Notes: generated by a model from the letters alone, not told the origin. Shown: positions 9,715-21,979, numbered from the stretch's first letter. The stretch: 64,000 nucleotides of DNA from Oehlia diaphana (GCA_003833135.1 QZLH01000269.1:53309-117308), one strand, 5' to 3'. Translations and numbers: made by a program.

Positions 9715-12700
9715 TAGAAAATTTTCATAGTTAGTAGTTAGTAATTTTCGTGGAAAAACATGAAACAAAATAACCGACGCGTTTATTCATTACGTTTTCA
9801 TCATTTAAGCGAAATTCTAAAAGGTGAAAAGGAAACTTATTAATTAAGAACATCAATAAGATTATTAGTAAATTAAAAACGCATATTTATAAAACATTTA
9901 TTTAGACAAAAGAAAAATGATTATTAAAGAATTCAGATTAATAATATATTTTAAAGCATACGTCTCCAATACACATTATGACGACAAAGATGCATATTTA
10001 TCATTCAGATGCTTGCTTTTTATTTCCTCCAAGATTATTATTATTATCGGAAATCTTCCATACTTACCACAAACTTCTCATAAAAAAAAAATAATAAATC
10101 CAACGGGAAAAATAAATTACGAAAATCCGTTAAGAAAAAAAAAAAAAGTGAAATAAATCAAACGAAAATATATATAAAAAAAATTACATGATAACATAAT
10201 CATTAACCTCTACTTTTGTATTAATTACAAAATTTATTTTTGGAGAATTTGATGACACGCACAATGAATCGTGTAATATATCACACTGATTTTAACATAA
10301 CTGAATTTCATTGATATAAAAAAAAATTAGTCATAAAAATGTGATTTATTTTTCTAAAAAAAGAAACAAAATTAAATTTAAATTGCTTTTTATGCATTGC
10401 ACCTAATAAATAATATTAGACATTCTACATACATATTTCAGACAGTATTTTTAATCAAAGGAAAATAGTTGTGAAAAAAAACTCTCAGTTACCTATAAAT
10501 AGGAACAACATCAAATCCATTTTATTGGTTAATTATATACTCTCTTTTACTAAATATGTCCAAAACATAATTCAGCATTATGACACATGACCGAATTTAG
10601 AAATTTTAATAAAGTAGAAAAACAAAGATTTTACGTCTTTGTTGCGAATTTAAAGTGTGGCGCATCGAAAATTAGCCCGGTATGAATAAAATAATGGAAC
10701 AAATATATCGAAATTAGGGTATATTGAAATGAGAATTGTTCGAATTATAAGTTAATTTCGCTACATCCATCGACATCCCTACTATTCCATACTATTCCTA
10801 AAATGTTATAAAATTTATTAATGTAATATAACGATAAATTTATTAATAAATTTTGTATTCCAAGTATTTAATATAATAAACCCTGATAAATAAATGTATG
10901 AGAAACGTTTTAGGGTTAATTATATTTAACCGTGGTTGGTTAGTTACGTGAGTGACGCTTTTTGTATCTAGAAATTTGCCTCACTTAATGTAACACTATA
11001 TCAAATCTAGAAACAATGAATTTACATTTATATTATTTTTTTTAATACTCTATTAAGCATTATAGTGATAATCAATTGATGACAATCTAAAAATTTACGG
11101 GTATTTTACTCGGAATTGTGTAACAAAACAACTATACGGAGTTATTGTTTTAATATTCAAAGTTATGTGATGAATTCACGCCACATGATCATAATAACAA
11201 TAATGGGAAACGCCACACTCCAATTTAAATTACCTTCATTGATGCATTGATTTGATTTTGCAGAATTCGTTTATATTTCCATTTACGTTAATCAAGAAAA
11301 TACTCGTTTTTAATAACTGTTTGATTAATATTTATGTCATTCTTAATGGAGTACTGGATATTTAACCCCGGTAATTAAAATATTAAATGAAAGATGATAA
11401 AATATAATAACCGAAAATTCAAGCATTAAAGAAGGTTAAAGCGCGTCTCTTATCATCTAGACTTGCCATTATCATAAATGCAGTTTATTTGAAAATTCCG
11501 GATATGAAATATTTTTGATCAAAAAAAATTATGGTAAAAATTTAAGAGATTATGAACTTACTTTATTTGTTTAGCGAAATTCCCATGTGGGAGATTTAAT
11601 TTCCAACTTTCTTTGAAAAAATATTGTTTCAAGTACTACAGTGCTACAACATTCATTAAATGCATTTAAAATAAAAATTCATTCTTAAATGTCGTTCAAT
11701 AATTATTATTATTTTTTTTTTTTTTTTGCATACATCTAAAAAAAAAAAAAAAAAATTTGCTTTTTATATATAAATCTTGTAAAAAAAATGTCAGATTTGG
11801 ACATTTGACGTGCTCATCAGCTCATGATGTGATCGACATTTTACATTTTCTTTCTGGAAATGTTCGTAAATCAGAAAATGAAAGACTTGAATGTAAATAG
11901 ATAGTGTAAACTAGAATGACACTTGTTGTAAACTTGTAAAAACGTCCATGAATTGGAATCACATGTGATGATCCATTGACTTTAGTTTCTAACGTCTTAT
12001 AGTGATCCGAAAATGGTTTTATTAACTATAAGTGGCAGTTATAAAAATATTAATTTCTTTGTTAAAAAAAAAAAAATATTATTAAGTAATAAACATTTAA
12101 GCACAAGGAATTCCCGATATATCTCCATATTTCATAATATGACACCTTAACATAATTCTATGGTACTAATGTCGGACCGCTCAGAGAAGTCCGATAATTC
12201 AAACCTTAATTAGTGACAATTTTGTAGATCAAAATTGACGAAACTACAATACTTCAAACATATTTATGATAAATAAATATCGTTTATTGAACTAAATCTG
12301 ATTATCTATCGGAATAACTTTACGGATACTTTTATGGAAACATAACAGTAAAATTTACGGAATTAAAAATATTTATCCTCCTATCTTTCCTATCTCGCGC
12401 AGAAAAATTTTGAAAAAAAAATGCTTTATTTACAAGTTCTATGTTTTAATTACATATTACTCGTACCGTATTGCACGAGATCCCCCTTAGTATAATAATA
12501 TAAAATACTTGGTATGACCCTGAGAGTACTATTTAATATAATAATCATTAAATATGCTGATTTTTATAAAATTTAATAAATCTACATGTTACGAATCTCA
12601 TATGTTGAGAAATGGGTACTCTTAATAGGAGATATCTTGTGCAGTGTGGTACAGTATGATAAGCCACGGGAGTAAAATTGTTAGTTTATGTTTATATGAT

Positions 12701-13840
12701 ATTCATGAGTTAATTCCTTATTAGCTTCATTATTCAGGAAAAGAAAGGAAGATGAAGAATTGCCCTGCTCTGCCCAAAGTAAAAAATGGTGAAAAGAGCC
12801 AAGAACGTTAGGGTTTATAACAATTATTAAGTTAACTATCGATCTAATATCATTTACTAATAACTTTCTCGAATTATTAGCAATCTTTCACGAAAGAGAT
12901 TTTATGCCAAATTAAATTTTCAAATTAAACATAAAAGAACTGGCTTTATAAGATATTCATGTTTTATTTTAACTAGAAATCTAAGCGCACATATTTTGCT
13001 ATTTATTTACTAGTTGTTATTATCAAAATTACCACTCATTTATGAACGATGTATAAAATATGAAAACATGTTAATTTTTTTGTGCACAGTTACATATAAA
13101 TTTGTGCACAATTATATGTTGATTAAAAATTTTTGTGCACATGAATTTTATATCCTGATAATAGGCTTTATTTATTAATATTGACATTCTCTTTAATGAA
13201 CACTTTTGCGATACTAAAACTCTCTTCTTTTGTTGTCAGTCTTGATGCTTTTACGCTTAGTTTGCATATGAACTTTAGATTTTTTCAGGGCTTGAATTAT
13301 TCATTATAACAGTAATCCTTGCTTTCATTAGTTTCTTTCCTGGCTTCTCTATTAATTTCAATATTGATACTTAAATTATATGTATAAATAATTATATTTA
13401 AAGTTTATTACTGATATCGATAGGTCGTGCATAAATATAAGTGAATTCAAATCTGTAGAACAAAGATAGCGAATTAGATATGACGTTTTTAAAAAACATT
13501 TTATAATCAGACGTGACGGCATGACAACCGGAAATTTCATATAACAATATAATTTTCATACAAATCCTAAAAGTATAAAGTCCTACGCTTCTCTCCAGAC
13601 AAATACTGATGTCATAATAATATAATGATTATTAAAAACTTTCACGTCATATTCATTTCTTTCATATAAAAGGTATGTTCTTAACTTTACTATCAATTTT
13701 GGTGATATTTCATCCATAGCTAGCTGAACCAAGATCAACTGAAATGGAACCAATACAAATAATGCAGGAAGCTTATGGTTATTCAAATGGATAAACCCCG
13801 TTTTTGAAATGCTTCACCTATTAATGTAAAATTCCGAAAT
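9715..13840. other. Intergenic, AT-rich
   Basis: No gene is recognised over about 4 kb. AGTGTGGCG at about 10657 and its complement CGCCACACT at about 11212 could be ends of an old element about 560 bp long, but only 9 bp match. A T-run/A-run hairpin lies at 11709-11755. Near 13500 the string TTATAATCAGACGTGACG is shared in inverted orientation with about 43085. Confidence 0.45.
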
Positions 13841-13844
13841 TCGG

Positions 13845-14190
13845 CTCAAAACCTCCGAAGCCTCCGTAACCGAAACTTGCCGGTTCTGTTTTAATATTTT
13901 TACTAGAATTTATATGCGGTATTTAAAAATAGAGATGTTAATCATTTTGTTGTAATGTTGTACATTATTATAAATTTTACGTAATAATTATTTCATCAAC
14001 CTGAACAGCTTCAATATTATAATGACTATCTGAAACTCTTTTACCTTTGCTTGTATCGTAAATTGCCATATGGAGGTTATGGTCTACAACCAAATTTTAT
14101 TACGCGCATTCAAATCAGCCAATCAATTCCTTTTTCGGTTTGATTACGGAGGTTACGGAAATTTCGGAGGTATCGGAGTTTTCGGAGATT
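13845..14190. repeat. Inverted repeat of CTCCGAA/TTCGGAG units
   Basis: The left arm has cctccgaagcctccgtaacc near 13850-13870. The right arm has ggttacggaaatttcggagg near 14150-14172. The arms are made of short TCCGAA-type units and are GC-richer than the surroundings, with an AT-rich interior of about 270 bp. It is probably a relic foldback element. Confidence 0.5.
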
Positions 14191-14414
14191 TCGACTTACA
14201 CGGTTGTGAAGAAACCAATTTTCCAGCTTTGGATGAGTAGGTTTCCTAAAGCATTAATAATTTCATTTTTTTAAAACTATTTTATTCTTGAATATGACAA
14301 TGACATTGTAAATATGACGTCAATTAAGGGAATAACTCTCCTTAAGTTACTTAAGTTAACTCATTATGTCGAAACAAATAATATCAATGTGGGAGTTCTT
14401 AATTATACGGTAAT

Positions 14415-14842
14415 ACATACAGTATATGTAGTGCGTCAGGTGTCGATTTGCGTCAGATGACAGCTGACGCGCGTCAGATGCCAATTTTGAATAGTTTCTT
14501 ATAAGTAAACATTTTTATTTGTTAATTAAATTGTCTTTTATTTTATAAGTAAATCTGTGCATACTAATTATTTACGCATATCCTGAAAATTTCAAGTAAA
14601 TACCATTAATGCTGAATTATATATCGCAGATAATGTTAATCAAAATGTTAGCTATAATTAAACATAAAATTTTTCAGTCTTAATGTGCTTTTATTGCCTA
14701 AGTAAATTAGTTCATCACATTTTAAATATATAATGCTAAAATTTCAACACGTTCGGATTCATATTGGTGGAAATTTCCTTCTTTAAAATATGCAGCTGTC
14801 ATCTGACGCAAATCGACATCTGACGCACAACATACAGTATAT
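14415..14842. mobile_element. MITE with 36-bp terminal inverted repeats
   Basis: GTGCGTCAGGTGTCGATTTG... at 14431-14466 is matched by its reverse complement at 14793-14828 (35 of 36 positions). The 398-bp body is AT-rich and has no gene. The 13-bp direct repeat ACATACAGTATAT lies just outside on both sides (14415-14427 and 14830-14842), a likely target duplication with 3-nt and 1-nt spacers. The unit GCGTCAG(A/G)TG occurs several times within each end, as subterminal transposase-binding repeats do. No transposase is present. Confidence 0.8.
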
Positions 14843-15689
14843 ATATAACATTTTGGACATTTATCTTTATGGAATAGAGATTGGCTTTGTTCTTCGATTT
14901 TCTTCTGTAATTACCAATTCGGCTTTTGTTCACGTCGCATTAAAAACCTTTCTGAATACGTCATATACAGCAAATTCTTCGAAAAGTAATCAACATAGGA
15001 TTAATGTGGTTGGTTTTGCATCATACTTGCTTTGTATGCATCATTAATTTGCGAAATTTTCGCAACTCAATCAAGGTTTTGCGAAAGATCACTTATGTAT
15101 TTAAGTTGTTTAAAGACTGTTCAAAAATCTGCGAATATAACGACCTCCCTCAAAATCGTTATGTTCTCCATTCTAATCCTCCCGCTTTTTTAAATGAAAT
15201 GAATTAATTATTAATACGAAGAATATTTCTCTTTTTTTTTAAATTTATTTATTGTACTAAAATATGTCGTTATTATATTCTACTTTTTTATTTTTTCAAA
15301 TCTTAACAGATATGTACCCAGATTATACTTTTAAATTTTGCTAATAAAATTTTTGATGGTATGTGAAGAATTGTTAACAGTTCTTACCTAAAATTTTGTT
15401 AGACTTCTAAGATTTAATAATTAATATATAATCTTTCGTTAATGAATCCACTGGACGGATTAAGTGCAGAACTTTTTTGTTTGATTGTTTCTTTTTTATT
15501 ACTCATTCATCATAGACTATTGTGAAAATATATTTAAGATGGTTTAATTAGTATTATTGAAATAAAATTGCCCTTAGCGTAGAAGCTTACTTCGCTAGAT
15601 CAATCAATATTGTTCAAAGAAATCCGTTATTAATATATATATATATACATATATATATGAATATTTCAGTATATAATCCATAAAGAATT
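14843..15689. other. Intergenic, possible small coding relic
   Basis: Short overlapping plus-strand frames at 14790-15207 show no recognisable domain, and the first one is partly MITE end. A TA-rich simple repeat lies at about 15632-15660. Confidence 0.35.
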
Positions 15690-16205
15690 ATTACACGTCA
15701 TTTTACCAACATTTGTTAAATAAAGATAAGTACATTCACCAATTCTTGGATCAATAATTGCCACATGCGGATAATAATCAGTAGTAGGATAATGATTATG
15801 TACAGTATTTCCCCAATCAGAATTCTTTGAATTATACCACAAACTTATAATATTAATATAAAATGAAATTTTTTAAAAAATTGTCGATGTTTTGCTTACG
15901 TGAAGGAAAGAAATTATTCCTCAATTAAGTTCTTAACAACGTATCATCCACAAATCACGATCTGAACGAGAAAATTCCTTCTATTTTGGATGTCAATCTT
16001 TACCATCAATTTTTGCCTTATTTCTTGTCTAAATTAAAAGTGAACAAGAACAAACAAAAAAAGAATTGGATGAATAACTAATTAAGATCACTAATTTCCC
16101 CTTCAAAGTTTCTTTTGTATATGTTATCGAATGGTGGAGAAAATAAATCTGCCAATCTAATAATTTTTCGACAGAAAGCTCAACAATATCGTATTATGCA
16201 AGTGA
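15690..16205 (-). pseudogene. UBX-protein (UBXN7/Ubx5-like) UAS domain, decayed
   Basis: Three coding blocks occur in the right order for a UAS (thioredoxin-like) domain of UBXN7-type proteins, but in different frames. ADLFSPPFDNIYKRNFEG (about 16099-16160) matches the LFRPP...F region. EFSRSDRDLW (about 15950-15985) matches the EF...LNRDLW motif. DWGNTVHNHYPTTDYYPHVAIIDPR (about 15738-15820) matches the YPHVAIIDPRTG motif. Intact proteins of this family are p97/Cdc48 adaptors that act in ubiquitin-dependent degradation. Here stops and frameshifts separate the blocks, the UBX domain is missing beyond 15690, and no start is visible. Further coding-like sequence (EIKTLHQDIIQLEK) lies upstream near 16420-16450. 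The identification rests on collinear motifs recognised by eye. Confidence 0.6.
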
Positions 16206-16847
16206 GCGATGACTGCATGGTATGTCTCTTCCAACTATAATAGAACAGTTGCAAGTTATATTGAAATAGAAATATATTAGTATAGAAAACTGAATAATTT
16301 AGAACGTATAAAATTAAAAAATACTTACTCATTCAAAATGGTTTTCTTGATCTCTGGCACAGATTACTTTCTTTTTTGGTTGGTTCAGTTATTTTTCAAG
16401 TTGAATAATATCTTGATGTAATGTTTTTATTTCTTGTACAATTCATGAAAAAAATCAAAAAAAAAAAAAAATTAGAATAAATCCTTTGAAACGATGGTGA
16501 AAGCATAAAATAGAGAACTATAAGAATTCTTTGTAAATGTTCCATGACCTTTTCTATTGGGAATTGAAAAATTATTCTTTTGATGGAATGATTAATTTAC
16601 TTAAAGATTATAATGAATATATTTTCGTTTCTTTCTCTTAAATTTTAATTATTTTCTCGGTCGGTTTAATGTATGTTAATAAATATTTTCTTTGTTCATC
16701 TATATATTTCTGTTTTAATTCTGCATTTAATCTATCAAATATCAATTTCCTCAGTTTGTTTCAAATAATTTATATCTTAGCTCATCCATCTTTTAGTTAG
16801 TTTGAGCTAGTTATCAATATCCCTTGAATTTAAATAAAACTTATTGC
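16206..16847. other. Intergenic, includes coiled-coil-like relic of the UBX pseudogene
   Basis: The minus strand near 16420-16450 reads EIKTLHQDIIQLEK, probably the upstream part of the neighbouring pseudogene. Nothing else is supported. Confidence 0.35.
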
Positions 16848-17081
16848 CTATCCATTTAAATAAATTACCGAAACTAGCCCGTTATTTGAATGAAATTTCT
16901 CTGCAAAACATATATCGTGGAACGTCACAAAGTAAGGGATAAGGTGTAACATTGAACCACATTTCTTTATTTTTTTTCCAATTCGATTTGACCGTCCAAC
17001 TTTATTACCAATTAAAGCATTTCGCAATATGTTGATCGTGTTTATTAAAACATTTTCGGCAGAAAGGACAAGTTGTACCAA
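16848..17081 (-). pseudogene. Zinc-finger-like coding relic, unidentified
   Basis: The longest minus-strand frame (77 residues) is featureless. A second frame over 17000-17070 reads TTCPFCRKCFNKHDQHIAKC, a plausible C-x2-C...H-x4-C zinc-binding motif, and then stops. A third frame over about 16910-16990 reads WFNVTPYPLLCDVPRYMFC. The switching frames suggest a decayed gene. I do not recognise the parent family. Confidence 0.3.
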
Positions 17082-17308
17082 AAAAAAATCTATAAAATCA
17101 TCAGTTTATCTTGTTTTTTTTCACTTTGTATTTTTTAAAAAAATTTTTTTTTACCCCAATTTACTAATAATTCATAGTATTCCACGGAGATGTCTATAGT
17201 GTTTAATTTCCTATATTAACGAAAGTTTTAACATTTACTACTATTAAACTGCGCAGAGAATAAAAAATTTTTGCAAATCAAAATAAGGGAATACATAAAG
17301 AACATATA

Positions 17309-17749
17309 ATGGCTAAAATAGTTCCAATTGGGGCGGAAAAAGATTTTAGTAAGTAAAATAAATAAATCATATTATTTTAGGAAAATATTCAAAAATATTT
17401 AATTTCATTATTTCTTTAGTTGTATTTGCGAAGAAGAATTACATAGTATTAAGCGTTGTTGGTTCGCTTGTTGCATTTGCAATATTAGTTTATCTTATTG
17501 GGCGATGTAGAAATAGAAAGGTACTATATAAAACTTGTGCATTTATTGATACATTCATTTCGTGTAATATATTAACTTCTTTTATTATTTTTTAGGGAAA
17601 TAATTTTGTAATATTCAACTTTCTCCTTATATGTTATGATATAGCATTTGATATAGCGTTTTTTATAAAGAATGCGGATGATGTTCCAGAATTATACAGA
17701 TTTACGTAAGAAATATTAATAAGCTTTATTTACTATTTGAGCGGGTTAA

Positions 17750-17784
<35 letters not shown>

Positions 17785-18442
17785 TTTTTTTTTTTTTTTT
17801 TTTTTTTTTTGACTAACTTTTGATATATTTTTACTTAGATTGATAATTTTAATAGCATCGGGATCACTTAACTTATTAATGAGTTTTGCAATAATTATAT
17901 ATCAAAAAATTTACAATCCAGCATTTTCAAATTGGTTTAGTAAAAATCATAGATTTGCCGCATTAATCACAGTATTTTCGGCAGCGAATATACAAGCATT
18001 AAAGATATTTTCATCGAATTATGGGGGAATGAACATCCTTCAAGCAAAATATTCTACTTATGGAAAAAGAGCCATTGCTTGGGGTGGGGTCTTAAATCTT
18101 GCTTTTCAAGATATACCTCAATTAGTTATTTTAGTAAGTGATAAAAGAATTATATTTGATTATTGACCAATAAAAACCGAAATATTGATTGTGCGATTAA
18201 TTTTTTTTTTTAAAAAAAATCACTTTTTTCATTAGGTAATTTATTGGACCAAAACGGAAGGATATATGATTTTTCCTTTTATTAGTCTGATATTCAATGT
18301 TGTAATTTTATTTATTGATTTCTTTGGAAGAATTTTTGATGCAATCATTATTCAAAATGATGATGATGGAACAACACGTCGTTTGAATGATCGTTCAAGT
18401 GAAAGCACTTATCAATATAGTATGCGAGTTGGAGCTCCTTGA
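17309..18442 (+). CDS. Five-exon multi-pass membrane protein (250 aa), unknown function
   Basis: Exons at 17309-17348, 17420-17520, 17596-17705, 17839-18133 and 18236-18442 join with consistent phases to give 250 residues and a TGA stop. Donors are GTAAGT, GTACTA, GTAAGA and GTAAGT; all acceptors are TAG. The start is the ATG before AKIVPIGAEKDF. There are about six hydrophobic segments: IVLSVVGSLVAFAILVYL, a second through FVIFNFLLICYDIAFDIAFF, a third through LIILIASGSLNLLMSFAIII, then around AALITVFSAANIQALKIF, GGVLNLAFQDIPQLVILVIY, and FPFISLIFNVVILFIDFF. A short hydrophilic tail follows. The block IQALKIF...GGVLNLAFQDIPQ is typical of a large uncharacterised family in these fungi (inference). 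A related module closes the gene at 25517-28835. Function is unknown. Confidence 0.85.
17752..17810 (+). repeat. Long T-run in intron 3
   Basis: 58 T interrupted by a single A at 17783. It is followed immediately by gactaac, a likely branch point, and the TAG acceptor at 17836-17838. It is a polypyrimidine tract of unusual length and a likely site of length variation. Confidence 0.9.
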
Positions 18443-20467
18443 AAAAACGATTTTTTTTTTCCATAGATAGAACTTAATAATTTTATAATATAATCATTCG
18501 TTATATGTCTATGGTGGAAGAGTAGCATTTTATGCTATTTATGTGCTGATCAGTTATAGAACATATTTTATTCAAGTATTTAAAATTTATAATTATATTT
18601 GGGCGGACAATTATATAAGTGAGGCGACAATATTGTTGGTATCTGAGTAACTATAATAGACATATATAGTATAAATCTATTTACATATATTTATTTATTT
18701 CTATGATAATATAGCGCACCAATTCATTGAATATACTATATTAGCATCACCTAATAAATCACGCATAATCATGTTTTAGAAACGTATCCTCACATTATGA
18801 CTTTGATAACCTTCGTGTCATGATCTTTAAAGAAAATACGAGGCAGGGAAAACGCTATTATGATCTGGATGCATAATAGCAATGTTATATATGAATTGAT
18901 ATCTTCTTTAATAAGAATTGTCTTCCTATACCGGAGAGAATTTATTGCATTTATGCGAACTTTGCGTGATACAGTTTTAAAATTATGGTAAATCCATTTT
19001 TAATATTATAGTTAGCAATTCTTAAAATACTTTTGCTCTTGTCCTTTTTTTTGTTGCCATCTCAAAGTCAGAACATTTTGGTAATTATGTAAATTCGTAA
19101 ATTCAGATTTTTTAATAATACCGTATGCTACTATATTCGCGCCCCAACACGCAATATTGAAGTATACAATAATAACAAATGGTAGATAGTCGAATCATCA
19201 TATATTGTGAGCGAAGCCTTTAACTAAAATTTGTCTTATGTACCGCATATAAGCTTCTCGAAGAAATAAAATATCCATTAATCTTTCGTATCCAAAATTC
19301 ACAGAACTAAAAAATGTGAAGCCTAATATCTCACTTGGCCAAAACTTAAAATTTCCGAAGAAAGGATTCCTATGCCTTAGTCCCACAATTGACTCGTCAG
19401 AACTTTTATCATCAATTATCTAACATTTTGAAAATTCTATCCGTTGTGCCCGTAATATGAAGTCATAGGCTCCAAAATACATATTATCTAAGATAAAGTT
19501 CCATAATTTTCAACCTGAATAATAATTGTCATAATTGTCATGAAATAAATAGCGGAACAACGTTTATCCCGAGTTTGAAATTCGGTTTCTTAAAAAATTC
19601 AGCCGTGAAAACGGGAAAATAAAAACGAGAAATTATTTTGTTATGTTGACTTACGAGAGAGATAAGTAGAGTGAAAGATAAGGATAAGATAATCTTGGTG
19701 TTTATTACTAAAAGCAAAGAAATGAAATTTATTTTAGTACTCAAAATTCACATATCTGAACAGGCGATCTTCCTATTTAACATCTCGACTAAATTGCCCA
19801 AAAAGCTACGGACGAAAGGTTATTGTTAGATCCGAAGTTTATCCCGTTTTTTTTTTTTTTTTGATCATTCTGAATAGTCTTTTTTGGATGTCGGATGATC
19901 GTGGCATCTGTTTCAATGAAACGAAATGTCACGATACATAGTAATTCGAGAATTAATTAAAGCAAATTATTGTACCACCACCAAAAGATATTCTTTGTTA
20001 AGCCGTTAGGAGTGCGTTCTGATAACCAAATAGGAACTTAGTGAAGAGAAGCATCTACACAGTATCTACACTAGCAGAAGATTTGTAAGAATAACTGAGA
20101 AATTAGATTATTTGCGAATATAATCAATCATTTGCATTATCTTATAGTAAATAAATAAATGGCTTCTATCTTAATATTTATTCTGAAAAAGATTATTTAT
20201 TACAACTTTCTTTGCAGTTCCTAAAATAATTATTTTAGAATTAGGCGCAAAGCTCTATTTAATCATATACAGTATTTGTGTATATGTATAATTGAAAGGA
20301 GAGCATTATTTTTCAAGGCAAACATCTCTTTTCGGTTCTGCTAAGCATTATCTTTATTTTGTATATAATCAATGTATTGAATCTTTATAAACCCTGAATA
20401 TATGAATACAATCACAGGCAACATCTTCAATAATATTTCAATGAATTTGGTTATCATTCGTCTATTT
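18443..20467. other. Intergenic
   Basis: No supportable gene over 2 kb. Minus-strand frames at 19198-19386 and 19538-19744 have no domain, codon pattern or start context that argues for them. Confidence 0.5.
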
Positions 20468-20680
20468 TAGTTGATTTTTGTCTTGCTGGTTACTAATTTC
20501 TTTCTTGAATAAATGATTTTGAAAATAATTTGCAAGAACTTCGTTCTATTTCATAAGTTTTTTTTTTGGCTCTCGTCTTTCTCGAAATTAGTATTTTTCT
20601 TTTGTCCCCGTTAACTACTACTTGATTTTGTAGATCGTTAATCACTTGATAATAGGTTTCGGAAATAATTTGCAAGTATT
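20468..20680 (-). pseudogene. Decayed C-terminal repeats of the coiled-coil gene
   Basis: Downstream of the stop at 20681, two more diverged copies of the repeat core can be read. HEILANYFRNLLSSD, then stop, lies at about 20640-20695 in the +1 frame relative to the main one. EVLANYFQNHLFKKEISNQQ continues to a TAG near 20469. They match the LANFFQDLLSKKK core upstream. A frameshift near 20690 and later stops therefore shortened an originally longer protein. Confidence 0.65.
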
Positions 20681-21979
20681 TCATGCTGATTCTGTTTTAT
20701 TCTGGTTTTCCTCTCGTTCAACCTTCTCCTTTTTTTTGGATAATAAGTCTTGGAAAAAATTTGCAATTTCATCTTTATTCTGATCCTGAACTGTTTTAGT
20801 TTTCTGGTTTTCCTCTCGTTCAACCTTCTTTTTTTTGGATAATAAGTCTTGGAAAAAATTTGCAAGTATTTCATTTTCATTCTGATCCTGAACTGTTTTA
20901 GTTTTCTGGTTTTCCTCTCGTTCAACCTTCTCCTTTTTTTTGGATAATAAGTCTTGGAAAAAATTTGCAAGTGTTTCATCTTTATTTTGATCCTGAACTG
21001 TTTTAGTTTTCTGGTTCTCCTCTCGTTCAACCTTCTCCTTTTTTTTGGATAATAAGTCTTGGAAAAAATTTGCAATTTTATCTTTATTCTGATCCTGAAC
21101 TGTTTTAGTTTTCTGGTTTTCCTCTCGCTCAACCTTCTCCTTTTTTTTGGATAATAAGTCTTGAAAAAAATTTGCAAGTATTTCATTTTCATTCTGATCC
21201 TGAACTGTTTTAGTTTTCTGGTTTTCCTCTCGTTCAACCTTCTCCTTTTTTTTGGATAATAAGTCTTGGAAAAAGTTTGCAAGTGTTTCATTTTCATTCT
21301 GATCCTGAACTGTTTTAGTTTTCTGGTTTTCCTCTCGTTCAACCTTCTCCTTTTTTTTGGATAATAAATCTTGGAAAAAATTTGCAAGTGTTTCATCTTT
21401 ATTTTGATCCTGAACTGTTTTAGTTTTCTGGTTTTCCTCTCGTTCAATCTCGGTTTCTTTATTTTGCATCTCTTGTTTAACTTCGTGATTTTGTTGAACG
21501 TTAATCTCCTTTTTTTTGGATAATAAGTCTTGGAAAAAATTTGCAAGTATTTCATCTGTCTTGGTTTTCAGACTCTCGACTTGCTCAGTTTCTTTGTTTT
21601 GATGACTATTAGTCTCTTCTTTATTTTTCTTCCTTTCCTTCAGTTGTTTTTTTAATTCTTCATTTTGAGCTTGTAATTTCTCAATAACTTGTTGTTTTTG
21701 ATTATTAGCTTCTACCTGTTGGGTAAGTTTGACTTCCGCATCTTGAAGTTTCTTTTGCTCTTCATGTAAATATTTATCACTGGTTGCTTGATTTTCTACT
21801 AATTGTCTTTTTAAATAATCTACTTCTTTTTTTAACTCTTCATTTTGAACTTGTAATTGTTCTAACGAAAGTTTGCCGAAATTACTTTCAATCCATTCAT
21901 TTTTAGTTTGCTCCAATTTATTCAGGATATTTTCTTGTTGTATCGATAAATTAACTTCCTTACTTTTTAGTTTATTCAT
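20681..21979 (-). CDS. Coiled-coil protein with eight copies of a 35-residue repeat
   Basis: A single frame of 432 residues. Residues 1-140 are a heptad-rich coiled coil, with two parallel blocks around LQVQNEELKKEVDYLKRQL and LQAQNEELKKQLKERKK. Residues from about 140 to the end hold eight copies of a unit with the core ANFFQDLLSKKK followed by a charged linker (EREENQKTKTVQDQN). Some units lack one or two residues. The linker is highly charged and the core is amphipathic, so the protein may form a repetitive scaffold or filament. No catalytic domain is seen and I do not recognise the family. Nucleotide identity between units is high, which points to recent tandem expansion. The second long frame over the same repeats on this strand exists only because the 105-nt unit keeps it free of stops. 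Confidence 0.75.
   Translation of the reverse strand: MNKLKSKEVNLSIQQENILNKLEQTKNEWIESNFGKLSLEQLQVQNEELKKEVDYLKRQLVENQATSDKYLHEEQKKLQDAEVKLTQQVEANNQKQQVIEKLQAQNEELKKQLKERKKNKEETNSHQNKETEQVESLKTKTDEILANFFQDLLSKKKEINVQQNHEVKQEMQNKETEIEREENQKTKTVQDQNKDETLANFFQDLLSKKKEKVEREENQKTKTVQDQNENETLANFFQDLLSKKKEKVEREENQKTKTVQDQNENEILANFFQDLLSKKKEKVEREENQKTKTVQDQNKDKIANFFQDLLSKKKEKVEREENQKTKTVQDQNKDETLANFFQDLLSKKKEKVEREENQKTKTVQDQNENEILANFFQDLLSKKKKVEREENQKTKTVQDQNKDEIANFFQDLLSKKKEKVEREENQNKTESA

Noticed and set aside
10657..11220. Element with AGTGTGGCG ends
   Set aside because: Only 9 bp match and no flanking duplication was found; insufficient to call.
20638..21555. 305-residue second frame inside the repeat gene as an independent protein
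   Set aside because: It exists because the 105-nt unit lacks stops in that frame. It has no start context of its own and extreme Lys/Arg bias. Only its last segment is informative, as a decayed repeat of the main protein.
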